The position numbers were made by a program, and so were the translations under genes. From positions 186,001 to 250,000 of the forward strand of contig NW_026893856.1 in assembly GCF_032452875.1 (NCBI RefSeq): a DNA stretch of 64,000 bases, in the 5' to 3' direction. Origin of the DNA: Bos javanicus (taxonomy: Eukaryota; Chordata; Mammalia; Artiodactyla; Bovidae). This document shows, piece after piece, positions 22,572-37,936 of this stretch; within the stretch, counting starts at the first letter, position 1; each line of letters starts with the position of its first letter. The notes below the pieces were generated by a model, which was not told the origin of the DNA, ran no database searches, and saw only the letters and a program-made list of their open reading frames with translations.

Positions 22572-24107
22572 GCCTCTGGAGGCAATAAACAAAGAGCTGA
22601 GTAGGCACGAATCAGTCAGCAGGCAATAATCATGGAACTCAGCTGTGAGGAATCATGCTGCTCAGCTGGCAATAATCAAGCAGCTGAGCAGGCAGGAATT
22701 ATGCAGCACAGCTGACAATTGTCAAGCAGATGACAGGCAGGAATCGTGCAGCTCAGCTGGCAATTGTCAAGCAGATGAGCAGACAGTAATCACGCAGCTC
22801 AACAGGCCCAGATCACGTGACTGAGCATGCACTGTTCACGTGGCTGATCATACACCGATCACGTGATTGATCATGCACTGATCACTTGGATATCATGCAC
22901 TGATCACGTGGCTGATCATGCACTGATCACGTGTCTGACCATGCACTGATCACGTGGCTGATCATACACTGCTCACTTAACTGATAATGCACTGATCACG
23001 TGGCTATCATGCACTGATACGTGGCTGAACATGCACTGTTCACGTGGCTGATCACACACCTGTCACGTGACATATCATGCACTGATCACGTGGAACTCAT
23101 GCACTGATCACGTGGCTGATCATACTCTGCTCACGAAACTCATCATGCACACATCACGTGGCTATCATGCACTGCTCACGTGGTTCGTCATGGAATGATC
23201 ACGGCTACCATATACTGGTCACGTGACTGATCATGCACAGATCACGTTAATGATCATGCACTGTTCACGTGACTGATCATGCACTGATCACGTGACTGAT
23301 AATGCACTGATCACGTGGCTATCATGCACTGCTCACGTGGCTGATCATGCAACGATCACGTAGCAACCATGTAGTGGTCTCGTGACTGATCATGCACTGA
23401 TCATGTAATTGATCCTGCACTGATCACGTGGCTCATCACTGATCACGTGGCTGATCACACACGTATCACGTGACTGGTCATGTACATGATCCCGTGACTA
23501 ATCATGAAGTGATCACGTGCCTATCCTGCACTGATCACGTGGATGATCATGCACTGATCACGTGGCTGATCACACACTAATCACCTGACTGATCATGCAC
23601 TGATCACGTGGCTATCATGCACTGCTCACGTGGCTGATCATGCAATGATCACGCAACTACCATGTACTGGTCACATGACTGATCATGCACTGATCACGTG
23701 ACTGATCATGCACTGATCACGTGGCTATCATGCACTGACTCACGTGGCTGATCATGCAATGATCATGTAGCTACCATGTACAGGTCACGTGAATGATCAT
23801 ACACCCATCAGGTGTCTGACCATGCACTGATCACGTGGCTATCATGCACTGATCACTGACTGATCATGCACTGATCACGTCTATATCATGCACTGATCAC
23901 ATGACTGACCATGCACTGATCACGTGGATGATCATACACTAATCATGTGACAGATCATGCACTGATCACGTGGCTGATCATGCACTGATCACGTGACTGA
24001 TCATGGACTGATCACATGACTATCATGTAGTGATCACGTGACTTAATGGCGCTGATCATGTGACTGATCATGCACTGATCATGTTTGCTATCATACACTG
24101 ATCATGT
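22572..24107 (+). repeat. HOR unit 4 (1536 bp)
   Basis: The cassette ends CTCAACAGGCCC (private A for G) and has the CTGACAATTG allele plus a private GAATTATGCAGC. The hypervariable site is CACGGCTACC. The monomer order matches unit 3. Confidence 0.95.
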
Positions 24108-25647
24108 GCCTCTGGAGGCAATAAACAAAGAGCTGAGTAGGCACAAATCAGTCAGCAGGCAATAATCATGGAACTCAGCTGTGAGGAATCATGCTGCTCA
24201 GCTGGCAATAATCAAGCAGCTGAGCAGGCAGGAATTACGCAGCACAGCTGACAATTGTCAAGCAGATGACAGGCAGGAATCGTGCAGCTCAGCTGGCAAT
24301 TGTCAAGCAGATGAGCAGACAGTAATCACGCAGCTCAGCAGGCCCAGATCACGTGACTGAGCATGCACTGTTCACGTGGCTGATCATACACTGATCACGT
24401 GATTGATCATGCACTGATCACTTGGATATCATGCACTGATCACGTGGCTGATCATACACTGTTCACGTGTCTGACCATGCACTGATCACGTGGCTGATCA
24501 TACACTGCTCACGTAACTGATAATGCACTTATCACGTGGCGATCATGCACTGAATACGTGGCTGAACATGCACTGTTCACGTGGCTGATCACACACCTGT
24601 CACGTGACATATCATGCACTGATCACGTGGCACTCATGCACTGATAACGTGGCTGATCATACTCTGCTCACGTAATTCATCATGCACACATCACATGGCT
24701 ATCATGCACTGCTCATGTGGTTTATCATGGAATGATCACGAAGCTACCATATACTGATCACGTGACTGATCATGCACAGATCACGTAAATGATCATGCAC
24801 TGTTCACGTGACTGATCATGTACTGATCACGTGACTGATAATGCACTGATCACGTGGCTATCATGCTCTGCTCACGTGGCTGATCATGCAACGATCACGT
24901 AGCAACCATGTACTGGTCTCGTGACTGATCATGCACTGATCACGTAATTGATCCTGCACTGATCACGTGGCTCATCACGCACTGATCCGGTGGCTGATCA
25001 CACACGGATCACGTGACTGATCATGTACAGATCACGTGACTAATCATGAAGTGATCACGTGGCTATCCTGCACTGATCACGTGATATCATGCACTGATCA
25101 CGTGGCTGATCATGCACTGATCACCTGACTGATCATGCACTGATCACGTGGCTATCATGCACTGCTCACGTGGCTGATCATGCGATGATCACGCAACTAC
25201 CATGTACTGGTCACATGACTGATCATGCACTGATCACGTGACTGATCATGCAGTGATCACGTGGCTGTCATGCACTACTCACGTGGCTGATCATGCAATG
25301 ATCATGTAGCTACCATGTACAGGTCACGTGAATGATCATACACCCATCAGGTGACTGATCATGCACTGATCACGTGGCTATCATGCACTGATCACTAGAC
25401 TGATCATGCACTGATCACGCTATATCATGCACTGATCACATGACTGCCCATGCACTGGTCACGTGGATGATCATACACTAATCATGTGACAGATCATGCA
25501 CTGATCACGTGGCTGATCATGCACTGATCACTGTGACTGAGCATGGACTGATCACATGACTATCGTGTAGTGATCACGTGACTTAATGGCACTGATCATG
25601 TGACTGATCATGCACTGATCATGTTTGCTATCATACACTGATCATGT
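24108..25647 (+). repeat. HOR unit 5 (1540 bp)
   Basis: Private GCACAAATCAG in the cassette (G to A at 24145) and the CTGACAATTG allele. The hypervariable site is CACGAAGCTACC, followed by ATACTGATC rather than ATACTGGTC. It has the longer ATCCGGTGG form also seen in units 20 and 29. Confidence 0.95.
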
Positions 25648-27181
25648 GCCTCTGGAGGCAATAAACAAAGAGCTGAGTAGGCACGAATCAGTCAGCAGGC
25701 AATAATCATGGAACTCAGCTGTGAGGAATCATGCTGCTCAGCTGGCAATAATCAAGCAGCTGAGCAGGCAGGAATTACGCAGCACAGCTGGCAATTGTCA
25801 AGCAGATGACAGGCAGGAATCGTGCAGCTCAGCTGGCAATTGTCAAGCAGATGAGCAGACAGTAATCACGCAGCTCAGCAGGCCCAGATCACGTGACTGA
25901 GCATGCACTGTTCACGTGGCTGATCATACACTGATCACGTGATTGATCATGCACTGATCACTTGGATATCATGCACTGATCATGTGGCTGATCATACACT
26001 GTTCACGTGTCTGACCATGCACTGATCACGTGGCTGATCATACACTGATCACGTAACTGATCATGCACTTATCACGTGGCTATCATGCACTGAATACGTG
26101 GCTGAACATGCACTGTTCACGTGGCTGATCACACACTGTCACGTGACATATCATGCACTGATTACATGAACTCATGCACTGATCACGTGGCTGATCATAC
26201 TCTGCTCACGTTACTCATCATGCACTGATCACGTGGCTATCATGCACTGATCACGTGGCTATCATGCAATGATCACGGGCTACCATATACTGATCACGTG
26301 ACTGATCATGCACAGATCACGTAAATGATCATGCACTGTTCACGTGACTGATCATGTACTGATCACGTGACTGATCATGCACTGATCACGTGGCTATCAT
26401 GCTCTGCCTACGTGGCTGATCATGCAACGATCACGTAGCAACCATGTAGTGGTCACGTGACTGATCATGCACTGATCACGTAATTGATCCTGCACTGATC
26501 ACGTGGCTCATCACGCACTGATCACGTGACTGATCATGCACGATCACGTGACTGGTCATGCACAGATCCCGTGACTAATCATGCAGTGATCACGTGGCTA
26601 TCCTGCACTGATCACGTGGATATCATGCACTGATCACGTGGCTGATCACACACTGATCACCTGACTGATCATGCACTGATCACGTGGCTATCATGCACTG
26701 CTCACGTGACTGATCATGCAATGATCACGTGCCTACCATGCACTGGTCACATGACTGATCATGCACTGATCACGTGACTGATCATGCAGTGATCACGTGG
26801 CTATCATGCACTACTCACGTGGCTGATCATGCAATGATCATGTAGCTACCATGTACAGGTCACGTGAATGATCATACACCCATCAGGTGACTGATCATGC
26901 ACTGATCACGTGGCTATCATGCACTGATCACTGACTGATCATGCACTGATCACGTCTATATCATGCACTGATCACATGACTGCCCATGCACTGATCACGT
27001 GATGATCATACACTAATCATGTGACAGATCATGCACTGATCACGTGGCTGATCATGCACTGATACTGTGACTGAGCATGGACTGATCACATGACTATCAT
27101 GTAGTGATCACGTGACTTAATGGCGCTGATCATGTGACTGATCATGCACTGATCATGTTTGCTATCATACACTGATCATGT
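25648..27181 (+). repeat. HOR unit 6 (1534 bp)
   Basis: Cassette allele CTGGCAATTG. The hypervariable site has a private form, CACGGGCTACC. Several monomers are closer to the plain consensus than in neighbouring units (for example 26215-26260). Confidence 0.95.
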
Positions 27182-28715
27182 GCCTCTGGAGGCAATAAAC
27201 AAAGAGCTGAGTAGGCACGAATCAGTCAGCAGGCAATAATCATGGAACTCAGCTGTGAGGAATCATGCTGCTCAGCTGGCAATAATCAAGCAGCTGAGCA
27301 GGCAGGAATTACGCAGCACAGCTGGCAATTGTCAAGCAGATGACAGGCAGGAATCGTGCAGCTCAGCTGGCAATTGTCAAGCAGATGAGCAGACAGTAAT
27401 CACGCAGCTCAGCAGGCCCAGATCACGTGACTGAGCATGCACTGTTCACGTGGCTGATCATACACTGATCACGTGATTGATCATGCACTGATCACTTGGA
27501 TATCATGCACTGATCACGTGGCTGATCATACACTGTTCACGTGTCTGACCATGCACTGATCACGTGGCTGATCATACACTGCTCACGTAACTGATCATGC
27601 ACTGATCACGTGGCTATCATGCACTGATCACGTGGCTGAACATGCACTGTTCACGTGGCTGATCACACACCTGTCACGTGACATATCATGCACTGATCAC
27701 TGAACTCATGCACTGATCACGTGCTGATCATACTCTGCTCACGTAACTCATCATGCACACATCACGTGGCTATCATGCACTGCTCACGTGGCTCGTCATG
27801 GAATGATCACGTAGCTACCATATACTGGTCACGTGACTGATCATGCACAGATCACGTAAATGATCATGCACTGTTCACGTGACTGATCATGTACTGATCA
27901 CGTGACTGATCATGCACTGATCACGTGGCTATCATGCTCTGCTCACGTGGCTGATCATGCAACGATCACGTAGCAACCATGTACTGGTCACGTGACTGAT
28001 CATGCACTGATCACGTAATTGATCCTGCACTGATCACGTGGCTCATCATGCACTGATCACGTGGCTGATCACACACGTATCACGTGACTGATCATGCACA
28101 GATCACGTGACTAATCATGATGATCACGTGGCTATCATGCACTGATCACGTGGATATCATGCACTGATCACGTGGCTGATCACACACTATCACGTGACTG
28201 ATCATGCACTGATCACGTGGCTATCATGCACTGATCACGTGGCTGATCATGCATGATCACGCAACTACCATGTACTGGTCACATGACTGATCATGCACTG
28301 ATCACGTGACTGATCATGCACTGATCACGTGGCTATCATGCACTACTCACGTGGCTGATCATGCAATGATCATGTAGCTACCATGTACAGGTCACGTGAA
28401 TGATCATACACCCATCAGGTGACTGATCATGCACTGATCACGTGGCTATCATGCACTGATCACTAGACTGATCATGCACTGATCACGTCTATATCATGCA
28501 CTGATCACATGACTGCCCATGCACTGATCACGTGGATGATCATACACTAATCATGTGACAGATCATGCACTGATCACGTGGCTGATCATGCACTGACACT
28601 GTGACTGAGCATGGACTGATCACATGACTATCATGTAGTGATCACGTGACTTAATGGCGCTGATCATGTGACTGATCATGCACTGATCATGTTTGCTATC
28701 ATACACTGATCATGT
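27182..28715 (+). repeat. HOR unit 7 (1534 bp)
   Basis: Cassette allele CTGGCAATTG. The hypervariable site is the ancestral CACGTAGCTACC. A shortened ATCACTGAACTCATG monomer occurs near 27696, where later units read ATCACCTGGAACTC. Confidence 0.95.
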
Positions 28716-30247
28716 GCCTCTGGAGGCAATAAACAAAGAGCTGAGTAGGCACGAATCAGTCAGCAGGCAATAATCATGGAACTCAGCTGTGAGGAATCAT
28801 GCTGCTCAGCTGGCAATAATCAAGCAGCTGAGCAGGCAGGAATTACGCAGCACAGCTGGCAATTGTCAAGCAGATGACAGGCAGGAATCGTGCAGCTCAG
28901 CTGGCAATTGTCAAGCAGATGAGCAGACAGTAATCACGCAGCTCAGCAGGCCCAGATCACGTGACTGAGCATGCACTGTTCACGTGGCTGATCATACACT
29001 GATCACGTGATTGATCATGCACTGATCACTTGGATATCATGCACTGATCACGTGGCTGATCATACACTGTTCACGTGTCTGACCATGCACTGATCACGTG
29101 GCTGATCATACACTGCTCACGTAACTGATCATGCACTGATCACGTGGCTATCATGCACTGATCACGTGGCTGAACATGCACTGTCACGTGGCTGATCACA
29201 CACCTGTCACGTGACATATCATGCACTGATCACCTGGAACTCATGCACTGATCACGTGGCTGATCATACTCTGCTCACGTAACTGATCATGCACATCACG
29301 TGGCTATCATGCACTGCTCACGTGGTTGTCATGGAATGATCACGTGCTACCATATACTGGTCACGTGACTGATCATGCACTGATCACGTAAATGATCATG
29401 CACTGTTCACGTGACTGATCATGTACTGATCACGTGACTGATCATGCACTGATCACGTGGCTATCATGCACTGCTCACGTGGCTGATCATGCACGATCAC
29501 GTAGCAACCATGTACTGGTCACGTGACTGATCATGCACTGATCATGTAATTGATCCTGCACTGATCACGTGGCTCATCATGCACTGATCACGTGGCTGAT
29601 CACACTGATCACGTGACTGATCATGCACTGATCACGTGACTGATCATGCACTGATCACGTGGCTATCATGCACTGATCACGTGGATATCATGCACTGATC
29701 ACGTGGCTGATCATGCACTGATCACGTGACTGATCATGCACTGATCACGTGGCTATCATGCACTGATCACGTGGCTGATCATGCATGATCACGCAACTAC
29801 CATGTACTGGTCACATGACTGATCATGCACTGATCACGTGACTGATCATGCACTGATCACGTGGCTGTCATGCACTACTCACGTGGCTGATCATGCAATG
29901 ATCATGTAGCTACCATGTACAGGTCACGTGAATGATCATACACCCATCAGGTGACTGATCATGCACTGATCACGTGGCTATCATGCACTGATCACTAGAC
30001 TGATCATGCACTGATCACGTCTATATCATGCACTGATCACATGACTGCCCATGCACTGGTCACGTGGATGATCATACACTAATCATGTGACAGATCATGC
30101 ACTGATCACGTGGCTGATCATGCACTGACACTGTGACTGAGCATGGACTGATCACATGACTATCATGTAGTGATCACGTGACTTAATGGCGCTGATCATG
30201 TGACTGATCATGCACTGATCATGTTTGCTATCATACACTGATCATGT
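28716..30247 (+). repeat. HOR unit 8 (1532 bp)
   Basis: Cassette allele CTGGCAATTG. Private hypervariable form CACGTGCTACC. Monomers at about 29590-29790 are unusually regular, replacing the variant monomers of other units; this suggests local conversion to consensus. Confidence 0.95.
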
Positions 30248-31785
30248 GCCTCTGGAGGCAATAAACAAAGAGCTGAGTAGGCACGAATCAGTCAGCAGGC
30301 AATAATCATGGAACTCAGCTGTGAGGAATCATGCTGCTCAGCTGGCAATAATCAAGCAGCTGAGCAGGCAGGAATTACGCAGCACAGCTGACAATCGTCA
30401 AGCAGATGACAGGCAGGAATCGTGCAGCTCAGCTGGCAATTGTCAAGCAGATGAGCAGACAGTAATCACGCAGCTCAGCAGGCCCAGATCACGTGACTGA
30501 GCATGCACTGTTCACGTGGCTGATCATACACTGATCACGTGATTGATCATGCACTGATCACTTGGATATCATGCACTGATCACGTGGCTGATCATACACT
30601 GTTCACGTGTCTGACCATGCACTGATCACGTGGCTGATCATACACTGCTCACGTAACTGATAATGCACTGATCACGTGGCTATCATGCACTGAATACGTG
30701 GCTGAACATGCACTGTTCACGTGGCTGATCACACACCTGTCACGTGACATATCATGCACTGATCACCTGGAACTCATGCACTGATCACGTGGCTGATCAT
30801 ACTCTGCTCACGAAACTCATCATGCACACATCACGTGGCTATCATGCACTGCTCACGTGGTTCGTCATGGAATGATCACGGCTACCATATACTGGTCACG
30901 TGACTGATCATGCACAGATCACGTAAATGATCATGCACTGTTCACGTGACTGATCATGTACTGATCACGTGACTGATCATGCACTGATCACGTGGCTATC
31001 ATGCTCTGCTCACGTGGCTGATCATGCAACGATCACGTAGCAACCATGTACTGGTCACGTGACTGATCATGCACTGATCATGTAATTGATCCTGCACTGA
31101 TCACGTGGCTCATCACGCACTGATCCGTGGCTGATCACACACGTATCACGTGACTGGTCATGTACAGATCCCGTGACTAATCATGAAGTGATCACGTGGC
31201 TATCATGCACTGATCACGTGGATATCATGCACTGATCACGTGGCTGATCACACACGTATCACCTGACTGATCATGCACTGATCACGTGGCTATCATGCAC
31301 TGCTCACGTGGCTGATCATGCGATGATCACGCAACTACCATGTACTGGTCACATGACTGATCATGCACTGATCACGTGACTGATCATGCAGTGATCACGT
31401 GGCTGTCATGCACTACTCACGTGGCTGATCATGCAATGATCATGTAGCTACTATGTACAGGTCACGTGAATGATCATACACCCATCAGGTGACTGATCAT
31501 GCACTGATCACGTGGCTATCATGCACTGATCACTAGACTGATCATGCACTGATCACGTCTATATCATGCACTGATCACATGACTGCCCATGCACTGGTCA
31601 CGTGGATGATCATACACTAATCATGTGACAGATCATGCACTGATCACGTGGCTGATCATGCACTGACACTGTGACTGAGCATGGACTGATCACATGACTA
31701 TCGTGTAGTGATCACATGACTTAATGGCGCTGATCATGTGACTGATCATGCACTGATCATGTTTGCTATCATACACTGATCATGT
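30248..31785 (+). repeat. HOR unit 9 (1538 bp)
   Basis: The cassette has private CTGACAATCGTC (T to C at 30396), which breaks the GACAATTGTC palindrome. The hypervariable site is CACGGCTACC. Private CTACTATGTAC is near 31448 and ATCACATGACTTAATGG near 31711. Confidence 0.95.
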
Positions 31786-33319
31786 GCCTCTGGAGGCAAT
31801 AAACAAAGAGCTGAGTAGGCACGAATCAGTCAGCAGGCAATAATCATGGAACTCAGCTGTGAGGAATCATGCTGCTCAGCTGGCAATAATCAAGCAGCTG
31901 AGCAGGCAGGAATTACGCAGCACAGCTGACAATTGTCAAGCAGATGACAGGCAGGAATCGTGCAGCTCAGCTGGCAATTGTCAAGCAGATGAGCAGACAG
32001 TAATCACGCAGCTCAGCAGGCCCAGATCACGTGACTGAGCATGCACTGTTCACGTGGCTGATCATACACTGATCACGTGATTGATCATGCACTGATCACT
32101 TGGATATCATGCACTGATCACGTGGCTGATCATACACTGTTCACGTGTCTGACCATGCACTGATCACGTGGCTGATCATACACTGCTCACGTAACTGATC
32201 ATGCACTATCACGTGGCTATCATGCACTGAATACGTGGCTGAACATGCACTGTTCACGTGGCTGATCACACACCTGTCACGTGACATATCATGCACTGAT
32301 CACCTGGAACTCATGCACTGATCACGTGGCTGATCATACTCTGCTCACGAAACTCATCATGCACACATCACGTGGCTATCATGCACTGCTCACGTGGTTC
32401 GTCATGGAATGATCACGAAGCTACCATATACTGGTCACGTGACTGATCATGCACAGATCACGTAAATGATCATGCACTGTTCACGTGACTGATCATGTAC
32501 TGATCACGTGACTGATCATGCACTGATCACGTGGCTATCATGCTCTGCTCACGTGGCTGATCATGCAACGATCACGTAGCAACCATGTAGTGGTCTCGTG
32601 ACTGATCATGCACTGATCATGTAATTGATCCTGCACTGATCACGTGGCTCATCACGCACTGATCCGTGGCTGATCACACACGTATCACGTGACTGGTCAT
32701 GTACAGATCCCGTGACTAATCATGAAGTGATCACGTGGCTATCCTGCACTGATCACGTGGATATCATGCACTGATCACGTGGCTGATCACACACGTATGA
32801 CTGATCATGCACTGATCACGTGGCTATCATGCACTGCTCACGTGGCTGATCATGCGATGATCACGCAACTACCATGTACTGGTCACATGACTGATCATGC
32901 ACTGATCACGTGACTGATCATGCAGTGATCACGTGGCTGTCATGCACTACTCACGTGGCTGATCATGCAATGATCATGTAGCTACCATGTACAGGTCACG
33001 TGAATGATCATGCACCGATCAGGTGACTGATCATGCACTGATCACGTGGCTATCATGCACTGATCACTAGACTGATCATGCACTGATCACGTCTATATCA
33101 TGCACTGATCACATGACTGCCCATGCACTGGTCACGTGGATGATCATACACTAATCATGTGACAGATCATGCACTGATCACGTGGCTGATCATGCACTGA
33201 CACTGTGACTGAGCATGGACTGATCACATGACTATCGTGTAGTGATCACGTGACTTAATGGCGCTGATCATGTGACTGATCATGCACTGATCATGTTTGC
33301 TATCATACACTGATCATGT
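31786..33319 (+). repeat. HOR unit 10 (1534 bp)
   Basis: Cassette allele CTGACAATTG. The hypervariable site is CACGAAGCTACC. A 5-base deletion near 32798 turns GTATCACCTGACTG into GTATGACTG. It ends at the cassette with the chance 91-codon frame. Confidence 0.95.
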
Positions 33320-34857
33320 GCCTCTGGAGGCAATAAACAAAGAGCTGAGTAGGCACGAATCAGTCAGCAGGCAACAATCATGGAACTCAGCTGTGAGGAA
33401 TCATGCTGCTCAGCTGGCAATAATCAAGCAGCTGAGCAGGCAGGAATTACGCAGCACAGCTGACAATTGTCAAGCAGATGACAGGCAGGAATCGTGCAGC
33501 TCAGCTGGCAATTGTCAAGCAGATGAGCAGACAGTAATCACGCAGCTCAGCAGGCCCAGATCACGTGACTGAGCATGCACTGTTCACGTGGCTGATCATA
33601 CACTGATCACGTGATTGATCATGCACTGATCACTTGGATATCATGCACTGATCACGTGGCTGATCATACACTGTTCACGTGTCTGACCATGCACTGATCA
33701 CGTGGCTGATCATACACTGCTCACGTAACTGATAATGCACTTATCACGTGGCTATCATGCACTGAATACGTGGCTGAACATGCACTGTTCACGTGGCTGA
33801 TCACACACCTGTCACGTGACATATCATGCACTGATCACCTGGAACTCATGCACTGATCACGTGGCTGATCATACTCTGCTCACGAAACTCATCATGCACA
33901 CATCACGTGGCTATCATGCACTGCTCACGTGGTTCGTCATGGAATGATCACGGCTACCATATACTGGTCACGTGACTGATCATGCACAGATCACGTAAAT
34001 GATCATGCACTGTTCACGTGACTGATCATGTACTGATCACGTGACTGATAATGCACTGATCACGTGGCTATCATGCTCTGCTCACGTGGCTGATCATGCA
34101 ACGATCACGTAGCAACCATGTAGTGGTCTCGTGACTGATCATGCACTGATCATGTAATTGATCCTGCACTGATCACGTGGCTCATCACGCACTGATCCGT
34201 GGCTGATCACACACGTATCACGTGACTGGTCATGTACAGATCCCGTGACTAATCATGAAGTGATCACGTGGCTATCCTGCACTGATCACGTGGATATCAT
34301 GCACTGATCACGTGGCTGATCACACACGTATCACCTGACTGATCATGCACTGATCACGTGGCTATCATGCACTGCTCACGTGGCTGATCATGCGATGATC
34401 ACGCAACTACCATGTACTGGTCACATGACTGATCATGCACTGATCACGTGACTGATCATGCAGTGATCACGTGGCTGTCATGCACTACTCACGTGGCTGA
34501 TCATGCAATGATCATGTAGCTACCATGTACAGGTCACGTGAATGATCATACACCCATCAGGTGACTGATCATGCACTGATCACGTGGCTATCATGCACTG
34601 ATCACTAGACTGATCATGCACTGATCACGTCTATATCATGCACTGATCACATGACTGCCCATGCACTGGTCACGTGGATGATCATACACTAATCATGTGA
34701 CAGATCATGCACTGATCACGTGGCTGATCATGCACTGACACTGTGACTGAGCATGGACTGATCACATGACTATCGTGTAGTGATCACGTGACTTAATGGC
34801 GCTGATCATGTGACTGATCATGCACTGATCATGTTTGCTATCATACACTGATCATGT
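33320..34857 (+). repeat. HOR unit 11 (1538 bp), cassette with a lost stop codon
   Basis: A single T to C at 33375 (GGCAACAATC for GGCAATAATC) turns a TAA into CAA in one frame. This opens a 91-codon stretch (33297-33572) that is closed in the neighbouring units. The frame starts at TTG in the flank and crosses subrepeats in changing frames, so I do not call it a gene. The hypervariable site is CACGGCTACC. Confidence 0.95.
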
Positions 34858-36396
34858 GCCTCTGGAGGCAATAAACAAAGAGCTGAGTAGGCACGAATCA
34901 GTCAGCAGGCAATAATCATGGAACTCAGCTGTGAGGAATCATGCTGCTCAGCTGGCAATAATCAAGCAGCTGAGCAGGCAGGAATTACGCAGCACAGCTG
35001 ACAATTGTCAAGCAGATGACAGGCAGGAATCGTGCAGCTCAGCTGGCAATTGTCAAGCAGATGAGCAGACAGTAATCACGCAGCTCAGCAGGCCCAGATC
35101 ACGTGACTGAGCATGCACTGTTCACGTGGCTGATCATACACTGATCACGTGATTGATCATGCACTGATCACTTGGATATCATGCACTGATCACGTGGCTG
35201 ATCATACACTGTTCACGTGTCTGACCATGCACTGATCACGTGGCTGATCATACACTGCTCACGTAACTGATAATGCACTTATCACGTGGCTATCATGCAC
35301 TGAATACGTGGCTGAACATGCACTGTTCACGTGGCTGATCACACACCTGTCACGTGACATATCATGCACTGATCACCTGGAACTCATGCACTGATCACGT
35401 GGCTGATCATACTCTGCTCACGAAACTCATCATGCACACATCACGTGGCTATCATGCACTGCTCACGTGGTTCGTCATGGAATGATCACGAAGCTACCAT
35501 ATACTGGTCACGTGACTGATCATGCACAGATCACGTAAATGATCATGCACTGTTCACGTGACTGATCATGTACTGATCACGTGACTGATCATGCACTGAT
35601 CACGTGGCTATCATGCTCTGCTCACGTGGCTGATCATGCAACGATCACGTAGCAACCATGTAGTGGTCTCGTGACTGATCATGCACTGATCATGTAATTG
35701 ATCCTGCACTGATCACGTGGCTCATCACGCACTGATCCGTGGCTGATCACACACGTATCACGTGACTGGTCATGTACAGATCCCGTGACTAATCATGAAG
35801 TGATCACGTGGCTATCCTGCACTGATCACGTGGATATCATGCACTGATCACGTGGCTGATCACACACGTATCACCTGACTGATCATGCACTGATCACGTG
35901 GCTATCATGCACTGCTCACGTGGCTGATCATGCATGATCACGCAACTACCATGTACTGGTCACATGACTGATCATGCACTGATCACGTGACTGATCATGC
36001 AGTGATCACGTGGCTGTCATGCACTACTCACGTGGCTGATCATGCAATGATCATGTAGCTACCATGTACAGGTCACGTGAATGATCATACACCCATCAGG
36101 TGACTGACCATGCACTGATCACGTGGCTATCATGCACTGATCACTAGACTGATCATGCACTGATCACGTCTATATCATGCACTGATCACATGACTGCCCA
36201 TGCACTGGTCACGTGGATGATCATACACTAATCATGTGACAGATCATGCACTGATCACGTGGCTGATCATGCACTGACACTGTGACTGAGCATGGACTGA
36301 TCACATGACTATCGTGTAGTGATCACGTGACTTAATGGCGCTGATCATGTGACTGATCATGCACTGATCATGTTTGCTATCATACACTGATCATGT
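34858..36396 (+). repeat. HOR unit 12 (1539 bp)
   Basis: Hypervariable site CACGAAGCTACC. A one-base deletion gives CATGCATGATCACGC near 35931 where other units read CATGCGATGATCACGC. GACTGACCATGC at about 36103 is shared with units 15, 17 and 26. Confidence 0.95.
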
Positions 36397-37936
36397 GCCT
36401 CTGGAGGCAATAAACAAAGAGCTGAGTAGGCACGAATCAGTCAGCAGGCAATAATCATGGAACTCAGCTGTGAGGAATCATGCTGCTCAGCTGGCAATAA
36501 TCAAGCAGCTGAGCAGGCAGGAATTACGCAGCACAGCTGACAATTGTCAAGCAGATGACAGGCAGGAATCGTGCAGCTCAGCTGGCAATTGTCAAGCAGA
36601 TGAGCAGACAGTAATCACGCAGCTCAGCAGGCCCAGATCACGTGACTGAGCATGCACTGTTCACGTGGCTGATCATACACTGATCACGTGATTGATCATG
36701 CACTGATCACTTGGATATCATGCACTGATCGCGTGGCTGATCATACACTGTTCACGTGTCCGACCATGCACTGATCACGTGGCTGATCATACACTGCTCA
36801 CGTAACTGATAATGCACTTATCACGTGGCTATCATGCACTGAATACGTGGCTGAACATGCACTGTTCACGTGGCTGATCACACACCTGTCACGTGACATA
36901 TCATGCACTGATCACCTGGAACTCATGCACTGATCACGTGGCTGATCATACTCTGCTCACGAAACTCATCATGCACACATCACGTGGCTATCATGCACTG
37001 CTCACGTGGTTCGTCATGGAATGATCACGAGGCTACCATATACTGGTCACGTGACTGATCATGCACAGATCACGTAAATGATCATGCACTGTTCACGTGA
37101 CTGATCATGTACTGATCACGTGACTGATCATGCACTGATCACGTGGCTATCATGCTCTGCTCACGTGGCTGATCATGCAACGATCACGTAGCAACCATGT
37201 AGTGGTCTCGTGACTGATCATGCACTGATCATGTAATTGATCCTGCACTGATCACGTGGCTCATCACGCACTGATCCGTGGCTGATCACACACGTATCAC
37301 GTGACTGGTCATGTACAGATCCCGTGACTAATCATGAAGTGATCACGTGGCTATCATGCACTGATCACGTGGATATCATGCACTGATCACGTGGCTGATC
37401 ACACACGTATCACCTGACTGATCATGCACTGATCACGTGGCTATCATGCACTGCTCACGTGGCTGATCATGCGATGATCACGCAACTACCATGTACTGGT
37501 CACATGACTGATCATGCACTGATCACGTGACTGATCATGCAGTGATCACGTGGCTGTCATGCACTACTCACGTGGCTGATCATGCAATGATCATGTAGCT
37601 ACCATGTACAGGTCACGTGAATGATCATACACCCATCAGGTGACTGATCATGCACTGATCACGTGGCTATCATGCACTGATCACTAGACTGATCATGCAC
37701 TGATCACGTCTATATCATGCACTGATCACATGACTGCCCATGCACTGGTCACGTGGATGATCATACACTAATCATGTGACAGATCATGCACTGATCACGT
37801 GGCTGATCATGCACTGACACTGTGACTGAGCATGGACTGATCACATGACTATCGTGTAGTGATCACGTGACTTAATGGCGCTGATCATGTGACTGATCAT
37901 GCACTGATCATGTTTGCTATCATACACTGATCATGT
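36397..37936 (+). repeat. HOR unit 13 (1540 bp)
   Basis: Hypervariable site CACGAGGCTACC. Private TGATCGCGTGGC near 36727 (A to G) and GTGTCCGACC near 36757 (T to C). The cassette allele is CTGACAATTG. Confidence 0.95.

Noticed and set aside
33297..33572. 91-codon open frame in the unit 11 cassette
   Set aside because: It exists only because of one T to C change at 33375 that removes a TAA present in the same frame of neighbouring units.
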